Shown: positions 21,865 through 32,765, numbered from the stretch's first letter. The stretch is 64,000 bases of DNA from Plotosus lineatus (GCA_024760905.1 CM045733.1:23337501-23401500); one strand, 5' to 3'. Program-made: numbers and translations. The notes: generated from the sequence alone by a model not told the origin.

Positions 21865-22288
21865 CAGTCGGCCCCTTTCTTACAAAAACCCCAGAATACT
21901 AAAAATCCAGTATACGAAAAACATTTTCCTAAATTTTTGTCCTCTGTATATGAAACAACCTCTTCTTATGAAAAGTGCCAAACGCGCCATTCAAACATTC
22001 AAACAATGTGCGAGTTGCTCTCCCATTGACTGTCTCCCAACATCTCGCCCCACTGGCCTCCCATTGGCTAAGAGGGATGATGTAAATCCCACCCATTGGC
22101 TATCTCTCAACATCCCGCCCCGCTGGCCTCCCATTGGCTAGGAGGGATAACGCTGTTGTTCCAACTTTGTTCAAGTTGGTGTGAATCGCGTTCATGTTTG
22201 TGTGTCATTACAACTGTAATTTATGGCTCAGTGTTTTAACCTTCCATAAACATTTGTAAGATTATAACTCTGTTAAGAAGACATGGTC

Positions 22289-22342
<54 letters not shown>

Positions 22343-22414
22343 TGATTCCCGGTGAAAGCGATTCCCGGTGCCATGGTCATTGTAAGATTATAACTCTGCG
22401 AAGAAGACATGGTC

Positions 22415-22472
<58 letters not shown>

Positions 22473-22716
22473 TGATTCCCGGTGAAGGTGATTCCCGGTG
22501 CCATGGTCATTGTAAGATTATAACTCTGTTAAGAAGACATGGTCAACACGAAGTAAGTACCTTAAAAGCTATGCTTTTATCATTTTTAAAGCGTAGTCTT
22601 GGGAGCGTTGGAACGAATCACGCGTTTTACATGTAAAATGCGCTTCTACTTTTGAAAACTCCAGGTTACGTAAAAGGCGCTGGAACGGATTAATTTCGTA
22701 AGAAGGGGTCCGACTG
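21865..22716 (+). mobile_element. Tigger-type MITE, complete, with internal tandem units
   Basis: Left end CAGTCGGCCCCTTTCTTAC and right end GTAAGAAGGGGTCCGACTG are inverted repeats flanked by TA. The centre resembles the MITE at 19723 (GAAACAA, CCCATTGACT, CCATTGGCTA, AACCTTCCATAAACATT). From about 22254 it contains roughly 2.5 copies of a 126-130 bp unit. Confidence 0.85.
22254..22556. repeat. Tandem repeat of 126-130 bp containing (CA)n
   Basis: The unit TTGTAAGATTATAACTCTG...GACATGGTCAACAC-(CA)n-CGTGTGATTCCCGGTG starts at 22254, 22380 and 22510; the third unit lacks the CA array. The two CA arrays are at 22290-22340 and 22418-22469. Confidence 0.9.
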
Positions 22717-23576
22717 TATAGCTGTTTGAGGGGCAGGGTGCAGTTATAAAAATGGTACGTAGTAGAATATCAGAGCCAAAGTTGAATTGAATAGCAGCAT
22801 TGTTCATGATAGTAAATGTATTGGCAGTACTGTATTGCACATGATTACTGAAGAGATGATCATATTATAGATAACAGATAGTCAACATTTTGTTCATAAT
22901 GTTCAGAGTCCAGTTTCTCTGATATTGCAGAAACAATGATAATGCCAGTGTTGTTCACAATGTTAACAATCCACACTGTTTCAGCTTTCCTTCCTTCTGA
23001 AAAGGGACGAGTTATCAAGTCGGCCTACAGCTAGGAAAGACCTCCTTTGTGGTGTCCCTTGGTGTTCTTAGTCTATGGCTGAGTGTACCCAGCCTACAGC
23101 TCCAGAGTGGTGTGCAGGGAATGAGACGCATTGTTCAAACTGTAATAGTGAGAAGTTTTCTTGGCGGTCTCCTCCCTAACACTTTCACTTCTTTCAAAGA
23201 CCCCAGTTCCACTCCCAGTACAGAACCAGCTGTCCTAATGAGCTTGTTGAATCTGTCGGCTTTAACTTCCTCTACCCAGATGAACCAGTACACTACAGTG
23301 TAAAAAAGTGACACCACCACCAAGTAATTAACCATCTGCCGCATGATTCTGCAGGATTTAAAGCACCTGAAACTCCTGAGAGAGTACAGACTTATATGAC
23401 CTTTTTAATTCGGTGTTTTTGGACCAGCCCAGCTTGTTGTCTATACATATCTTATATCTGTCCATATTTTCTACCTGAGTACTCTGGATGCAGATTGGGT
23501 TTGGGGTTTTCTAAAATCGACACCAGCGCCTTCGTTTTTGTGTGATACTTAGAAGAAGTTGGTTTGATCTGCATTG

Positions 23577-23738
23577 CTGACTTCCGACAAGAAAAGGCTG
23601 CATAGCTGTCAGCGTGTTTCTGCCCTGCGATGGCCTGGCGAGCTGTCCAGTGTGTACCCTGCCCTTGCCCAGGATCGACTCAGATGGGCACCAGCCTCCC
23701 CGCGACCCTAATTAGGATTAAGCGGTTCAGAAAATTAA
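23577..23738 (+). mobile_element. Type A SINE, 5'-truncated
   Basis: Starts at CATTGCTGACTTCCGAC and runs through GTCAGCGTGTTTCTGCC to the A tail and AAATGAATGAATG. It lies inside the Rex1-like relic. Confidence 0.85.
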
Positions 23739-23836
23739 ATGAATGAATGGTTTTGTCTGCTCCATTACACAAATCTTTCATCACACTACTGTACTCAGTC
23801 TCCTGACTACTGCTAATACATGCACACATAAGGACA

Positions 23837-23971
23837 CACACACACACACACACACAGACACACACACACACACACACACACACACCACACACCACACACG
23901 CTCACAAACACACACACACACACACACATACACACACACACACACGTGCGCGCACACATACACACACACAT

Positions 23972-24037
<66 letters not shown>
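23837..24037. repeat. Compound (AC)n array
   Basis: About 200 bp of CA units with GA, CCA, GCTCACAA, GTGCGCGC and TACATATA interruptions. Confidence 0.95.
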
Positions 24038-24039
<2 letters not shown>

Positions 24040-24264
24040 CTTTATCAGTCAGCGATCTGAAGATGATAGCAGTATCCTTGGATTAAGCTCCTGGGTCCGA
24101 ATTTAGGAAATTAGAAAGTGGGCTTCTTCGTACCAGTTTCCCCCAAGCTGGATGGGCTCCACACCCTTTACTCCAAAATACCTCCATCTTCTGTTTGTGT
24201 TGTGGCTGGGGCATAGTATTGTAAATTCACTGAATATCAGTTGCTTGGGTATTCTTTGGTCTTC

Positions 24265-24268
<4 letters not shown>

Positions 24269-24353
<85 letters not shown>

Positions 24354-24373
24354 CACACACACACACACACACA
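24269..24373. repeat. (CT)n then (CA)n array
   Basis: About 38 CT units with a few interruptions, then ten CA units. Confidence 0.95.
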
Positions 24374-24944
24374 AAAGAAAACAACATATTGTAAGGATAT
24401 AATATTATTAAAAACATTAATATTAGGGCAAGCTGTGAAAAAAACTGAAAGTAGCTGTGCTATAGCATGTAGGCAAAGCGAGAGAGAGGGGGGCGGGGCA
24501 AAGGAGCTGACAACAGAAAAAACAGAAAACAATGTCTGAGAACAAGTTCAGGAATAGTAAACAGAGATTTATGGACAATTTGTCCATTGCGTCCACTCAG
24601 GATTTAGAGTTTCTCTGCATGCATCTCTTTTGCCATTGCACATAGATGAATGTCATGAATCAAGTTTTAAATTATCTGGCATATAACAAGGTATTGTCAC
24701 TTGTGATGTGTCCCAAAGGGAACTTGTGTCTCTAAAAATACAAATTAAATGATAAAACCAGATTGCACAGTTATGCTCCTTTAATTTTCAGGGTTCATTT
24801 GTCCCCTAGAGGGAAGGAGTGCTGCAAATCATATTATTTTATGCTAAATAATAAAAAAAAGTGATGCGCTCATTAATTTACAGTTTTTGAGTATCTGTAC
24901 ATTTTTTCTATGCATATTCAATTCTTGTGCTTCTATAATTTGTA
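24374..24944. other. AT-rich DNA, nothing recognised
   Basis: No coding or repeat signature recognised. Confidence 0.5.
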
Positions 24945-25039
24945 CGGGTTTCTTCAAGGTAGTCAGGTTTTCTCCAAAGATGGTCTGAGGACAGTATTCA
25001 CCATGCAAATTGGCAGTTCCAAATTGCCCAGAGGTGTGA

Positions 25040-25090
<51 letters not shown>

Positions 25091-25216
25091 GGCCCTCCAG
25101 TGGTATGGCAAGCTGCTAAGGATGTATCCCAACTTCACCAGGTGTCAGCTGAGATGGCCTCCACCCTCCCACAATCCTCATCGGATGAGGCAGTTTGGAA
25201 AATGAGTGAGTGAGTT
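24945..25216 (+). mobile_element. Type C SINE with expanded GT centre
   Basis: CGGGTTTCTTCAAGG, GTTCCAAATTGCCCAGAGG, TGTGAATG-(GT)n, TTGGCCCTCC and AAATGAGTGAGTGAG. The GTGTGAGTGTG segment normal in this family has expanded to about 26 GT units (25038-25089). Confidence 0.75.
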
Positions 25217-25318
25217 TAAAATTGATGTTTCCTGTCGTGATCTACGAATAGTTATGGAAGAGTGCTATGGAATAATCAATCATGTAAAAAGTGATATTAC
25301 ATCTGAAAGACTGTCATC

Positions 25319-25541
25319 TTCTTTTTCCTTTTTTCAAGGATCGCCACAGCGAATCATCTGATTCGCACGTTTGATTTGGCATAGGTTTTTACGTCGGATG
25401 CCCTTCCTGACACAACCCTTTAGCAAGGGACAGAAAGACGCTGACGGCTATGCAGCTACTCTTTACGAATGTCTGCAATGGTTCTTCTACATGAACCTCT
25501 CACCATAGACAGTGAGAGACATGTCCGGCTTTTGATAATCC
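25319..25541 (-). mobile_element. Type B SINE fragment, minus strand
   Basis: Reversed B tail (GATCGCCACAGCGAATCATC), ACGTCGGATGCCCTTCC and body to GAGAGACATGTCCGGC. The tRNA head is missing. Confidence 0.85.
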
Positions 25542-25726
25542 TTTCTTCAGACGAGGTCTAACACAACAAAATAAATAGAATGTTCTATCATAACCTTGGG
25601 AAATTGAACAGGTTTAGCGAAAAAGTATGGACCGGAACTACAATGCTGCAAAAAGCTAATTACTACTTACAGGAGGCATCTTCAATCTGAAAAGGCAACG
25701 GTGTATTTTTCCTTATCAACTTCATT

Positions 25727-26076
25727 ATTTTCTGTAGCCACTTAGTCTTAATTAAGGTCATGGGGAGGCTGGCGCCCATCCCAGCCAACTCCGGGTGAGG
25801 GAAGAGTACACCCTGGACAGCTCGCCAGGCCATCGCAGGGCGGAAACACGCTGAAGGCTATGAAGCTACTCTTGTCAAAAGTCAGCAATGGTTCTTTTAC
25901 ATGAACCTCACATCATAGACTGTGAGAGACATGGCCGGCCTTTGATAACCCAGTAATCTGCACTGGGGGGAGGGGACGGGACAGTGACAACTCGTGGAGA
26001 GTGGGGCTTGAACCTCAAACCTTAGGATCAGCGATCCAGCGACCACTATCCAGATATCTCCAGGCCACCACTGCCC
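25727..26076 (-). mobile_element. Type A SINE, minus strand, full length
   Basis: Reversed A tail (CTTAATTAAGGTCATGGGG), body (GACTGTGAGAGACATGGCC) and head (GAGAGTGGGGCTTGAACC, ATCAGCGATCCAGCG, CCACCACTGCCC), with a short duplication inside the head. Confidence 0.85.
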
Positions 26077-26178
26077 ATATGAACTTTCCTTTTTTTTAAA
26101 ACATACTGTATCTTTTTTATTCTTAAAAGGGATCTAAATCATTTTTCCTCTCACTTTTCATGATGTACTTAAGAATTG

Positions 26179-26198
26179 TGAGGGGGGGGGGGGGGGGG
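26179..26198. repeat. G tract
   Basis: About 20 consecutive G residues; length is likely unstable. Confidence 0.9.
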
Positions 26199-26217
26199 TT
26201 GTTGGGGTTTTTAATTT

Positions 26218-26745
26218 CAGGTCAGGTCAGGTATGAGGGCATGCACCGGGACGGCACTTCGCTGCGTCCACCAGCCGCCTCCACTCATCCGGCCGTCTCC
26301 CGGAGATCGACCAGGCCTGCGCAGGGCCCATATCCCCCGGCAGGGCAGCCCTCAGCTGTGACAACCAGGTCACACGTGGCTGTCCTTGCGATCGACTCCA
26401 GCGCCTAGGATCCCGAACGGACAGCTCCGGCGTGCTGGGTCCGAAGGCAGGAAACGCGCCAAGTGCCCGTAGTAGCGCAGCTGACTGTCGCGGATCAAGC
26501 AGGTTACTCTTACCATCCTCGCATCCCCGAGCACCTTCCGGTTGGTAACGAAGTCCCGCCAGCGGTATCCGAAGATGCGGCGAAGGGAAGTCGTAACAAA
26601 GAAGTCCAATCGTCGTCCAAGCTCAACCGTGAGCGTCCATGTCTCGCTCGAGTTGAGCAAGACAGGGAGCACAAGGGAGCGAAAGACTCAGGCTTTCGTC
26701 CGCCTGCTCAGATACGTCGACCGCCACACGGTTCTGTCCAGGGTT
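26218..26745 (-). pseudogene. LINE reverse transcriptase C-terminus, third family
   Basis: A GC-rich island relative to its surroundings. The minus-strand frame 26370-26672 gives LLNSSETWTLTVELGRRLD, SLRRIFGYRWRDFVTN, DSQLRYYGHLARF and DPARRSCP. This is the usual post-RT region of RTE-type fish LINEs (SETWTL...LRLYGHVAR). The frame is lost downstream of about 26400. The family differs from the two other RTE-like families here. Confidence 0.65.
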
Positions 26746-27435
26746 TTTTGTTTGTTAGTGTGTTTTTTAATTGTTGTTTGTTTGTTTTTTCTACAGACAA
26801 TTACTTTTTAATGAACCTGGAAAATAAAATCCATCAACAAACTTGAACTTGTCACCTCCCATGAATGAGAATAAAAAAGTGGATAAAGCAGTTATTGTTT
26901 TTTTGATATTTTTGACAGTTCTGTTTTTTACATGAATACATATGTAGGTCAGGTATGGTCTGTCACACCATCAACAAGAAATGATTTAAAAATAGTGAAA
27001 ATATACTTAAGAAAGAAAAACTTTTCATGCCATCTGGGGTGTCTAATTTGTAAGCTGCAGAAGGTACTGAAGAAAAAGGTACTGAAATATTAATTGTAAA
27101 AAAAAATCTATGTGAGGGATGATGTAGGTAATGCAGGTACACCAACAGTATTTGACACCTTAAGCTTGAAAGCTGTCTATCCCATGATAGAAGGTGATTA
27201 TAAATTATAAATATGAACTTTAATGTTTCGATATTAAAAAATATAAGGAAAAATAGATTAAATATTAATACTATCTAGAATATGAAACCACTTAGGAAAA
27301 CAGCGAGGAGCATAGACGTTTGGGGAAAAACTCAGGGTAGAGTCGTTGCTGCTCTGCATTGAAAGGAGGTGGTTTGGGCTTGGTCACGCCCAATGTGAAT
27401 GTATCCCTGGAAAAAAGATAGAATTCGGTGGGGGG
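26746..27435. other. AT-rich DNA, nothing recognised
   Basis: Contains TTTG tracts near 26747-26790; no coding or repeat signature recognised. Confidence 0.5.
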
Positions 27436-27897
27436 ATTATATATATATATCCCGTCTAGCCTGAGAATGCCTCGGGGGTCCCAGGAGGAGCCAGAGAGTG
27501 ATGCTGGAGAAAGGGATAGCTGAGTTCCCTCTGAGACTTGTTCCCTCCGAGCCACCTTGTCGTGGTTGGGGGGGCTTGCATGTCTCGATGACCCCGAGAG
27601 CTATGGTGACGGGAGATTCATCTCCTGGTAGGGTCACCCATGTCACACAGGTCAAAGGGTAGAGACCAGACTAAGTGCACTCCCCCGGGTAGATCGAGCT
27701 TGTCAGTTGTGGTAGACAATCCATCTAGGAGTCGGGTTCCTCCAAATTCAACGTTCCCCTGGTCCTCCAGGTTAAGGGTTGTGCTATAGGTTAACACCCT
27801 ATTCATGGAAAACAAGTTTTGTCACGGAAACCAACAACAGTACGCATGACCTTAAATAAGCATAGGAAAATGGATGGATGGATGGATGGATGGATGT
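27436..27897 (+). mobile_element. LINE-like GC-rich fragment with GGAT tail
   Basis: GC-rich blocks such as GAATGCCTCGGGGGTCCCAG, GAGCCACCTTGTCGTGG, GGTAGGGTCACCCATG and GGTCCTCCAGGTTAAGGG end in AAAATGGATGGATGG. The GGAT-repeat end and the block order remind me of a common fish LINE, but I cannot fix the family. Confidence 0.4.
27872..27895. repeat. (GGAT)n array
   Basis: Six GGAT units at the end of the GC-rich fragment. Confidence 0.9.
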
Positions 27898-28419
27898 GTG
27901 GGTCGGATCGATTTACCATTCAGACATCTAGTTACATCCTTCTATTCTTCCAATCTGGAACTGTCTGGACCTGATCGTTAACAAATGCCCTGAGACACAA
28001 GGGAGGAAGCACTTTGAATTCTCCTCAACTCACCTTCCTCGGCTTTAGACAATGATGAAGCCATGTCCAACCAACCTGTCGGATGTGCTAAAAGGCTGTT
28101 GAGAGAAAGAGAAAATAAAATAATTGAAAATAAATTGAAGTCATCCGTCCAAATATTGAAGATGAACTAGTGGTAGAGGATTTAGGTAGTTAATGGTTAT
28201 CGTTAGCATTACCTTTTTGATATTACGAGCCTGGTGGCTGTAGCGGGAAACAGAGGAAGAGTAGGTTGGAAAGTTGATGGGTAAGTGGCACGAAGACTTC
28301 ATGTCCCAGAATGATACATTACATCTTTGTAATCATTTGCCTGTGACGATTGTTTTGCATCTCACAGTCTGCGAAAATCCCATATCCCAAATCCACTAAT
28401 ATACGTTTTACAGTCCTGA
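27898..28419. other. Unassigned stretch
   Basis: No coding or repeat signature recognised. Confidence 0.5.
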
Positions 28420-28423
28420 GATT

Positions 28424-29020
28424 TGCTGGGACGGTGGTGTGGTATCTGTCTCACAGTAAGAAGCACGAAAGTGCTGGGTTTGATTGCTGGGGATCAGGTA
28501 TTTCTGTGTGGAGTTTGCATGTTCTCCACATGATTGTATGCACATTTGGCTAACTGGCTGGGGTTTTTTTTGGCAAATTGCCCCTAGGTATGAATATACG
28601 TGAATGGATGTGCATGTGTGTTTAGATTGAGATGGTTTGGACATGTACAGAGGAGGGATAGTGAGTATATTGGCAGTAGGATGCTGAGGTTGGAACTACC
28701 AGGCAGAAGGCCTCGAGGAAGACCAAAGAAGAGATTTATGGATGTGGTGAAGGAAGACATGAAGGTCGTTGGAGTCAGAAAAGAAGATGCAGAGGACAGG
28801 GTGAGGTGGAGGCGGATGATTTGCTGTGGCGACCCCTGAAGGGAGCAGCCGAAAGTAAAAGAAGAAAGAAGAAGGATGTGCGTGTGTGTTGGCCCTGCAG
28901 TGATCTGGTGAGCTGTTCAGGGTGTAGACTGCCTAGACCCAGAGTCTGCTGAAGATAGGCTCCATTATTCCTGTGACCCTAGTAAGTTTAAGTGGTTTGG
29001 TTGAAAATAAAAAGAGTGAG
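28424..29020 (+). mobile_element. Type C SINE interrupted by a LINE fragment
   Basis: Two pieces (28424-28622 and 28874-29020). The tRNA-like head is GGGACGGTGGTGTGG with a box-B-like GCTGGGTTTGATTGC. GTGTGGAGTTTGCATGTTC, AATTGCCCCTAGGTATG, TTGGCCCTGCAGTGATC and AGTGAGTGAGTGA follow. The LINE copy inserted at the GGATGTGCATGTGTGTT segment. Confidence 0.8.
28623..28873 (+). mobile_element. RTE-like LINE, 251-bp fragment with duplication
   Basis: A 5'-truncated insertion flanked by GGATGTGCATGTGTGTT (28606-28622) and GGATGTGCGTGTGTGTT (28874-28890), a 17-bp duplication with one mismatch. The coding part is open from RLRWFGHVQRRD to MICCGDP (stop at 28837-28839). Confidence 0.9.
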
Positions 29021-29224
29021 TGAGTGAATTCTGGTGCTCCTAACATCTGCTCACACTGCACAACTCAAACTCTTAAGAGTAAAAAAAAAGTACATCACAT
29101 GCGAGGTGCTCACAGTATTTGACACTTACTGCGCAGTTCATGTGAACTTTATCATCCAATCACATGAAATCCAATGGAGCCATGACACAAATAAATGGTC
29201 TGTGACAGCACAATTAAGCTAAAT

Positions 29225-29296
29225 TGAGTGTGAATTGTACAATGTAATCCGCACCCTGGATAAAGGCATCTGCTAAATGGTGTAAATGTAATTATG
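29225..29296 (+). repeat. Short fragment of a common fish interspersed repeat
   Basis: CCTGGATAAAGGCATCTGC followed by TAAATGGTGTAAATGTAA is a tail I know from many fish genomes. Only about 70 bp are present. Confidence 0.5.
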
Positions 29297-29566
29297 TGTT
29301 CATGACTGGCAAAGCACCAGTATAATCCATCTGGTTTTACATATGGATGATAAAGCTGTTTTATTTTTTTCAAAAAAAAAAAAAAGTGACAGTTTTACAT
29401 TTGTTTAAAGTCTTTGCAAGTCATAATTTGAACATAACACTACATGAGATGGTGGTTCATTAGGGGAAATAATCATTCAAAAAATGTCCTTCTCTTCATT
29501 TCAATTGCTGCAAATTGTTCCATTTGAAAAGTCCAAAGTGGTTGTTAGTATCATTATTTTTTAATT

Positions 29567-29567
<1 letters not shown>

Positions 29568-29639
<72 letters not shown>
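29568..29639. repeat. (ATT)n microsatellite
   Basis: About 24 ATT units, the longest trinucleotide array here. Confidence 0.95.
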
Positions 29640-29747
29640 GTTGATATATGACATATTTGGAGGTATTCTGCACAGGTCAATGATGCAGCTCAGTCAATCC
29701 AACAAATTCGCATCACTACCAGGCTGGAACAGCCAATCAGAAAGTCA

Positions 29748-29995
29748 ATATGTGAGCTGCTCCATCAAATGTAGGCGCTTGTCGTAAGTGACATATGGTG
29801 CTTGTGAGACAAAGTGCGGCTTATTCGGACTTCTGATCTTTCAAGTGAGCAAGTGCAGGTTGAATACTTGTTTAGTACTCAACCTTCACTTGCTCACTTG
29901 AAAGATCAGAGGTCTGGATAAGCCGTGCTTTGTCTCACAAGCACCATATGTCACTTGCGACAAGCGCCTACATCCGGTGGAGCGCCTCACATTAT
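29748..29995. repeat. Foldback palindrome with about 95-nt matched arms
   Basis: Left arm 29769-29863 (ATGTAGGCGCTTGTCG to GCAGGTTGA) is the near-perfect reverse complement of right arm 29879-29973. The loop is about 15 nt around TTTAGTAC. Similarity decays outward but can be followed to about 29748 and 29995. The arms would form a strong hairpin. No coding content. It may be a foldback transposon or a tail-to-tail duplicate of the 10880 element. Confidence 0.85.
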
Positions 29996-30772
29996 GTCTC
30001 TGAGCATACCTCGAGCCATAGCTGAAATGCACTTTAAATTTAAAATTGGGCATGGACTGATGTTCCCGTTAGGAACTGTTGATGTTATATATGATTGTTG
30101 TAAAGTTAGTTAGTGCCACTAATTCACCAAAAGTAATCCAGCACCTTAACACTGGGCCACCACTGTCCTGAGGTAGTGTATATCAGTCTAAACAATGTCA
30201 TCCGCCATATCTCAGACGTTACTGGATGAATGGGTAGCAGTAGCATATTAGCAGAATATTATTGGATTGAAATGATCTACTGTTACATTCCCGAGGTATA
30301 CAGCATGACATGGAACTCGAGATGGCGGTAATATGGCATTAAATTGTGGTTATGGTGCAATTTGTGTTTTTTGTGATATGAAAGTGAAAGATGTGCGGCA
30401 TTATCAGCAATAAACAGACATATCCTATACCAGAAACACAGACCACAGTGATGAATAGAAGTCAGAGAAGCCTATTCATGCTACTGTTACCTCATGCATT
30501 AATCTTTTGGTGGTTGTTCCAGCAAACCAGACCCCATAGGAAACTATGTAGAAAAAAGAAAACCAGATCAGATCTGACTGGGCCTCATGCAATCTCTCAA
30601 CAACTCAGAAAAGTAGAAAGAAATACAATTAGATTAGGGATGGTTAACCGATGGCCCACAGGCTTTGGAGCACTCTTTTATTTCTGTATCTGAAGCAAAA
30701 ATAATAATTAAAAAAAAAAAAAAAATCTTTACAGTAGGTGGCTAGATATTGTTACGTATGCCAAATGGATTA
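29996..30772. other. Unassigned stretch
   Basis: An open frame of about 100 codons (30391-30693) has no supporting motif. An A tract lies at 30711-30725. Confidence 0.45.
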
Positions 30773-31340
30773 ATCCTGGATGAGCCCCAAATTTTGTTAC
30801 GAATGGAATTTAGAAGATGAAAATTGCAAAGCAAACAGCAACGCACGACAGACCACGACATAAACTATATACAAGTTAATAATATGAACAAAGTAAGGCA
30901 AAATAATACTTACGACTTAAAGCTAAACAAAATACAAATTGACCAATGGCCCCAAAACAATAGACAGGTGCCGGCGAAAAAAGGCTTTGGAATCCCGCGT
31001 CTCGAAACTAACAAATGATGAACATCCTCACGTGGGCTGTGGGTGAACGTGGATGATATACTTTGATGAAGTCTTGAACGACGAAACGTGGTTGAAGCGC
31101 GTTCCATGATCTGCCTTGGATATGATGATCCGCCGCGATGAGTTACTTTAGATGATCTGCACGCCGAAGAGACCCGAAGAGACTCGAAGAGACTGGAGCC
31201 AGTCGGCAACAGGTCCTTAATATAGATTCCCTAAAGTTTGGGAATATTCCATTCTCGAATTTTCTAAATCACCTGACCTGCCACAGGGCGCATGCGCAAT
31301 TAGGTCCCCTAATGGAAAATTCCAGACACAAAAAGCTGAG
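30773..31340 (-). mobile_element. LTR plus primer-binding site, minus strand
   Basis: On the minus strand an LTR-like segment ends in GTAACA at about 30795. After a 5-nt spacer follows TGGGGCTCATCCAGGAT (30773-30789), close to the proline-tRNA primer site used by many retroelements. Upstream are a TCTATATTAAGG TATA-like box (about 31211-31224) and a CACGTGAG motif. No gag or pol follows; sequence after the primer site is lost within about 30 bp. The upstream LTR border is approximate. Confidence 0.5.
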
Positions 31341-31440
31341 TCATACCATGGGTCGCTATTTACAGCACACTAACTGTATATAATTATATACAATATTTAT
31401 ACAGTCACATTTATTTTTTATATTTATTTACATGCCCATA

Positions 31441-31754
31441 AGTGGTGGTCTGGTGGATAGGGTGCAGGATCACTGATCCTAAGTTTCGAGGTTCGAGTCC
31501 CCACAAGGTTGTCACTGTCCCCCTGTACAGCTAACTGGGTTATCAAAGGCTGGCCATGTCTCTCACTGTCTATGGTGTGAGCTTTATGTAAAAGAACCAT
31601 TGCTGACTTTCATAAAGAGTAGCTGCAAAGCCGTCAGCGTGTTTCTCTCCGTTGCGAAAGGGTTGTGTCAGGAAGGGCAACTGACGTAAAAACCTATGCC
31701 AAAACAAATGTGTGAATCAGATGATTCGCTGTGGCGACTCAAAAGAACATGCCC
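31441..31754 (+). mobile_element. Type B SINE with 15-bp duplication
   Basis: Starts AGTGGTGGTCTGGTGG, then head, body and B tail to GATGATTCGCTGTGGCGACTC. An exact 15-bp duplication ATTTACATGCCCATA flanks it (31426-31440 and 31755-31769). The usual AAAGCCGAAAGG end is missing. Confidence 0.9.
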
Positions 31755-31914
31755 ATTTACATGCCCATAACAATATCATCCTATTCTGAGGATATTACTG
31801 CCACAAATGGCCACACATTTTTGCTTATCAAGTGTTTACTGTTTATCTACTGATTGCTAGTGGTGCTAAATGAACCGTATGTAAATGAGTTTAAAACTTA
31901 GAAAAGTCAATGCA

Positions 31915-32215
31915 GCTTGCTATTCAAACACCATGTCAACAGTGAAGCATGGGGGTGGTTGAATCCTGCTGTGGCGGTATTTCTCTGCAGCACCAGCTGG
32001 GGCATTTGCTAAAGTAGAAGGGAAAATTGATGGGGTAAAACAACATCAGATTCTTCAGGAAAACTGCTGCCCTCTGATTGAAAGTCATGAACAGGAAGAA
32101 GGTTCACCTACCAGCATGATAATGACCTGAAGAATGACTTACACAGTGGCTGAAGAAAATAAACATGAGGCCCAGACTTAAACTATTGAAATCTATAGCA
32201 TGGCTTGAAGAGTCA
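31915..32215 (+). pseudogene. Tc1-type transposase relic, second family
   Basis: CAACAGTGAAGCATGGGGG, TTTCTCTGCAGCACCAGCTG, CTTCAGGAAAACTGCTGCC and AGCATGATAATGACCTGAAG match the DNA-level order of the catalytic core of Tc1 transposases (VKHGGG, LQEN, QDNDPKH region). Stops and frame changes throughout. It differs from the relic at 14500. Confidence 0.6.
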
Positions 32216-32765
32216 GTCAGTCATTTATTCATGTGTCAAACCATTTAATCCTGCTAAGAACATGAGGATGCTGGAGCCTATCTCAGTCGACTGTGGGTGA
32301 AGAGTACACCCTGAACAGAAGACTAACACACACAACCGTTCACAATCATACCCACACCTAGGGGCAATCTGGATCATGCAATTAGCCTGATTGTCTGTCT
32401 TCCTTTCGGCTTTTTCCCTTTCTCGGGAGTCACCACAGCGAATCATCTGATTCGCATGTTTGATTCGGCAGAAGTTTTTACGTCGGATGCCCTTCCTGTC
32501 ACAACCCTTTTAGCAAGGGACAGAAACACGCTGACGACTTTGCAGCTACTCTTTACGAAAGTCAGCAATGGTTCTTTTACATGCCTCTCACCATAGACAG
32601 TGAGAGACATGGCCCGCCTTTGATAACCCAGTTAGCTGCACTTGGGGGGACAGTGACAACCCTGTGGAGAGTGGGACTTGAACCCCCAACCTTTGGATCA
32701 GCGATCCAACGCCCTATACCACTAGACCACCACTGCCCCATGCAATTAGCCTGATGTGCAGTTCT
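32216..32765 (-). mobile_element. Type C SINE, minus, interrupted by a type B SINE
   Basis: The reversed type C blocks AACCATTTAATCCTGC, ACAACCGTTCACAATC and TAGGGGCAATCTGGATC end at the insertion point. A few bases continue after the type B SINE. Confidence 0.75.
32392..32738 (-). mobile_element. Type B SINE, full length, 17-bp duplication
   Basis: Clean 347-bp minus-strand copy from the B tail (TCTTCCTTTCGGCTTTTTCC) to the head (CCACTAGACCACCACTGCCC). It is flanked by an exact 17-bp duplication CATGCAATTAGCCTGAT (32375-32391 and 32739-32755). With the copy at 39010 it defines the ends of type B. Confidence 0.95.

Larger units (their letters stand above)
22985..24090 (-). pseudogene. Rex1/Babar-like LINE reverse transcriptase relic
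   Basis: On the minus strand, in several frames, RT fragments appear in the expected order. First KDTAIIFRSLTDK (after an eroded YADD), then QETEYSSVMKDL, a stretch giving GVDFRKPQTQSAS, SYTVVYWFIWVEEVKADRF-like text and RTAGSVLGVELGSL, and finally HSLHTTLEL. This matches the end of CR1/L2-group reverse transcriptases of Rex1/Babar type by memory. A type A SINE (23577-23738) and a compound CA array (23837-24037) interrupt it. It is long dead. Confidence 0.6.

Noticed and set aside
22254..22556. CRISPR-like spaced repeat pattern
   Set aside because: Only about 2.5 long units with microsatellite cores inside a MITE in a eukaryotic genome.
23743..24060. Frames made of alternating Thr-His or Cys-Val (also at 17657, 22273, 37487, 56018)
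   Set aside because: Read-through of CA/GT or AT microsatellites; no evidence of coding.
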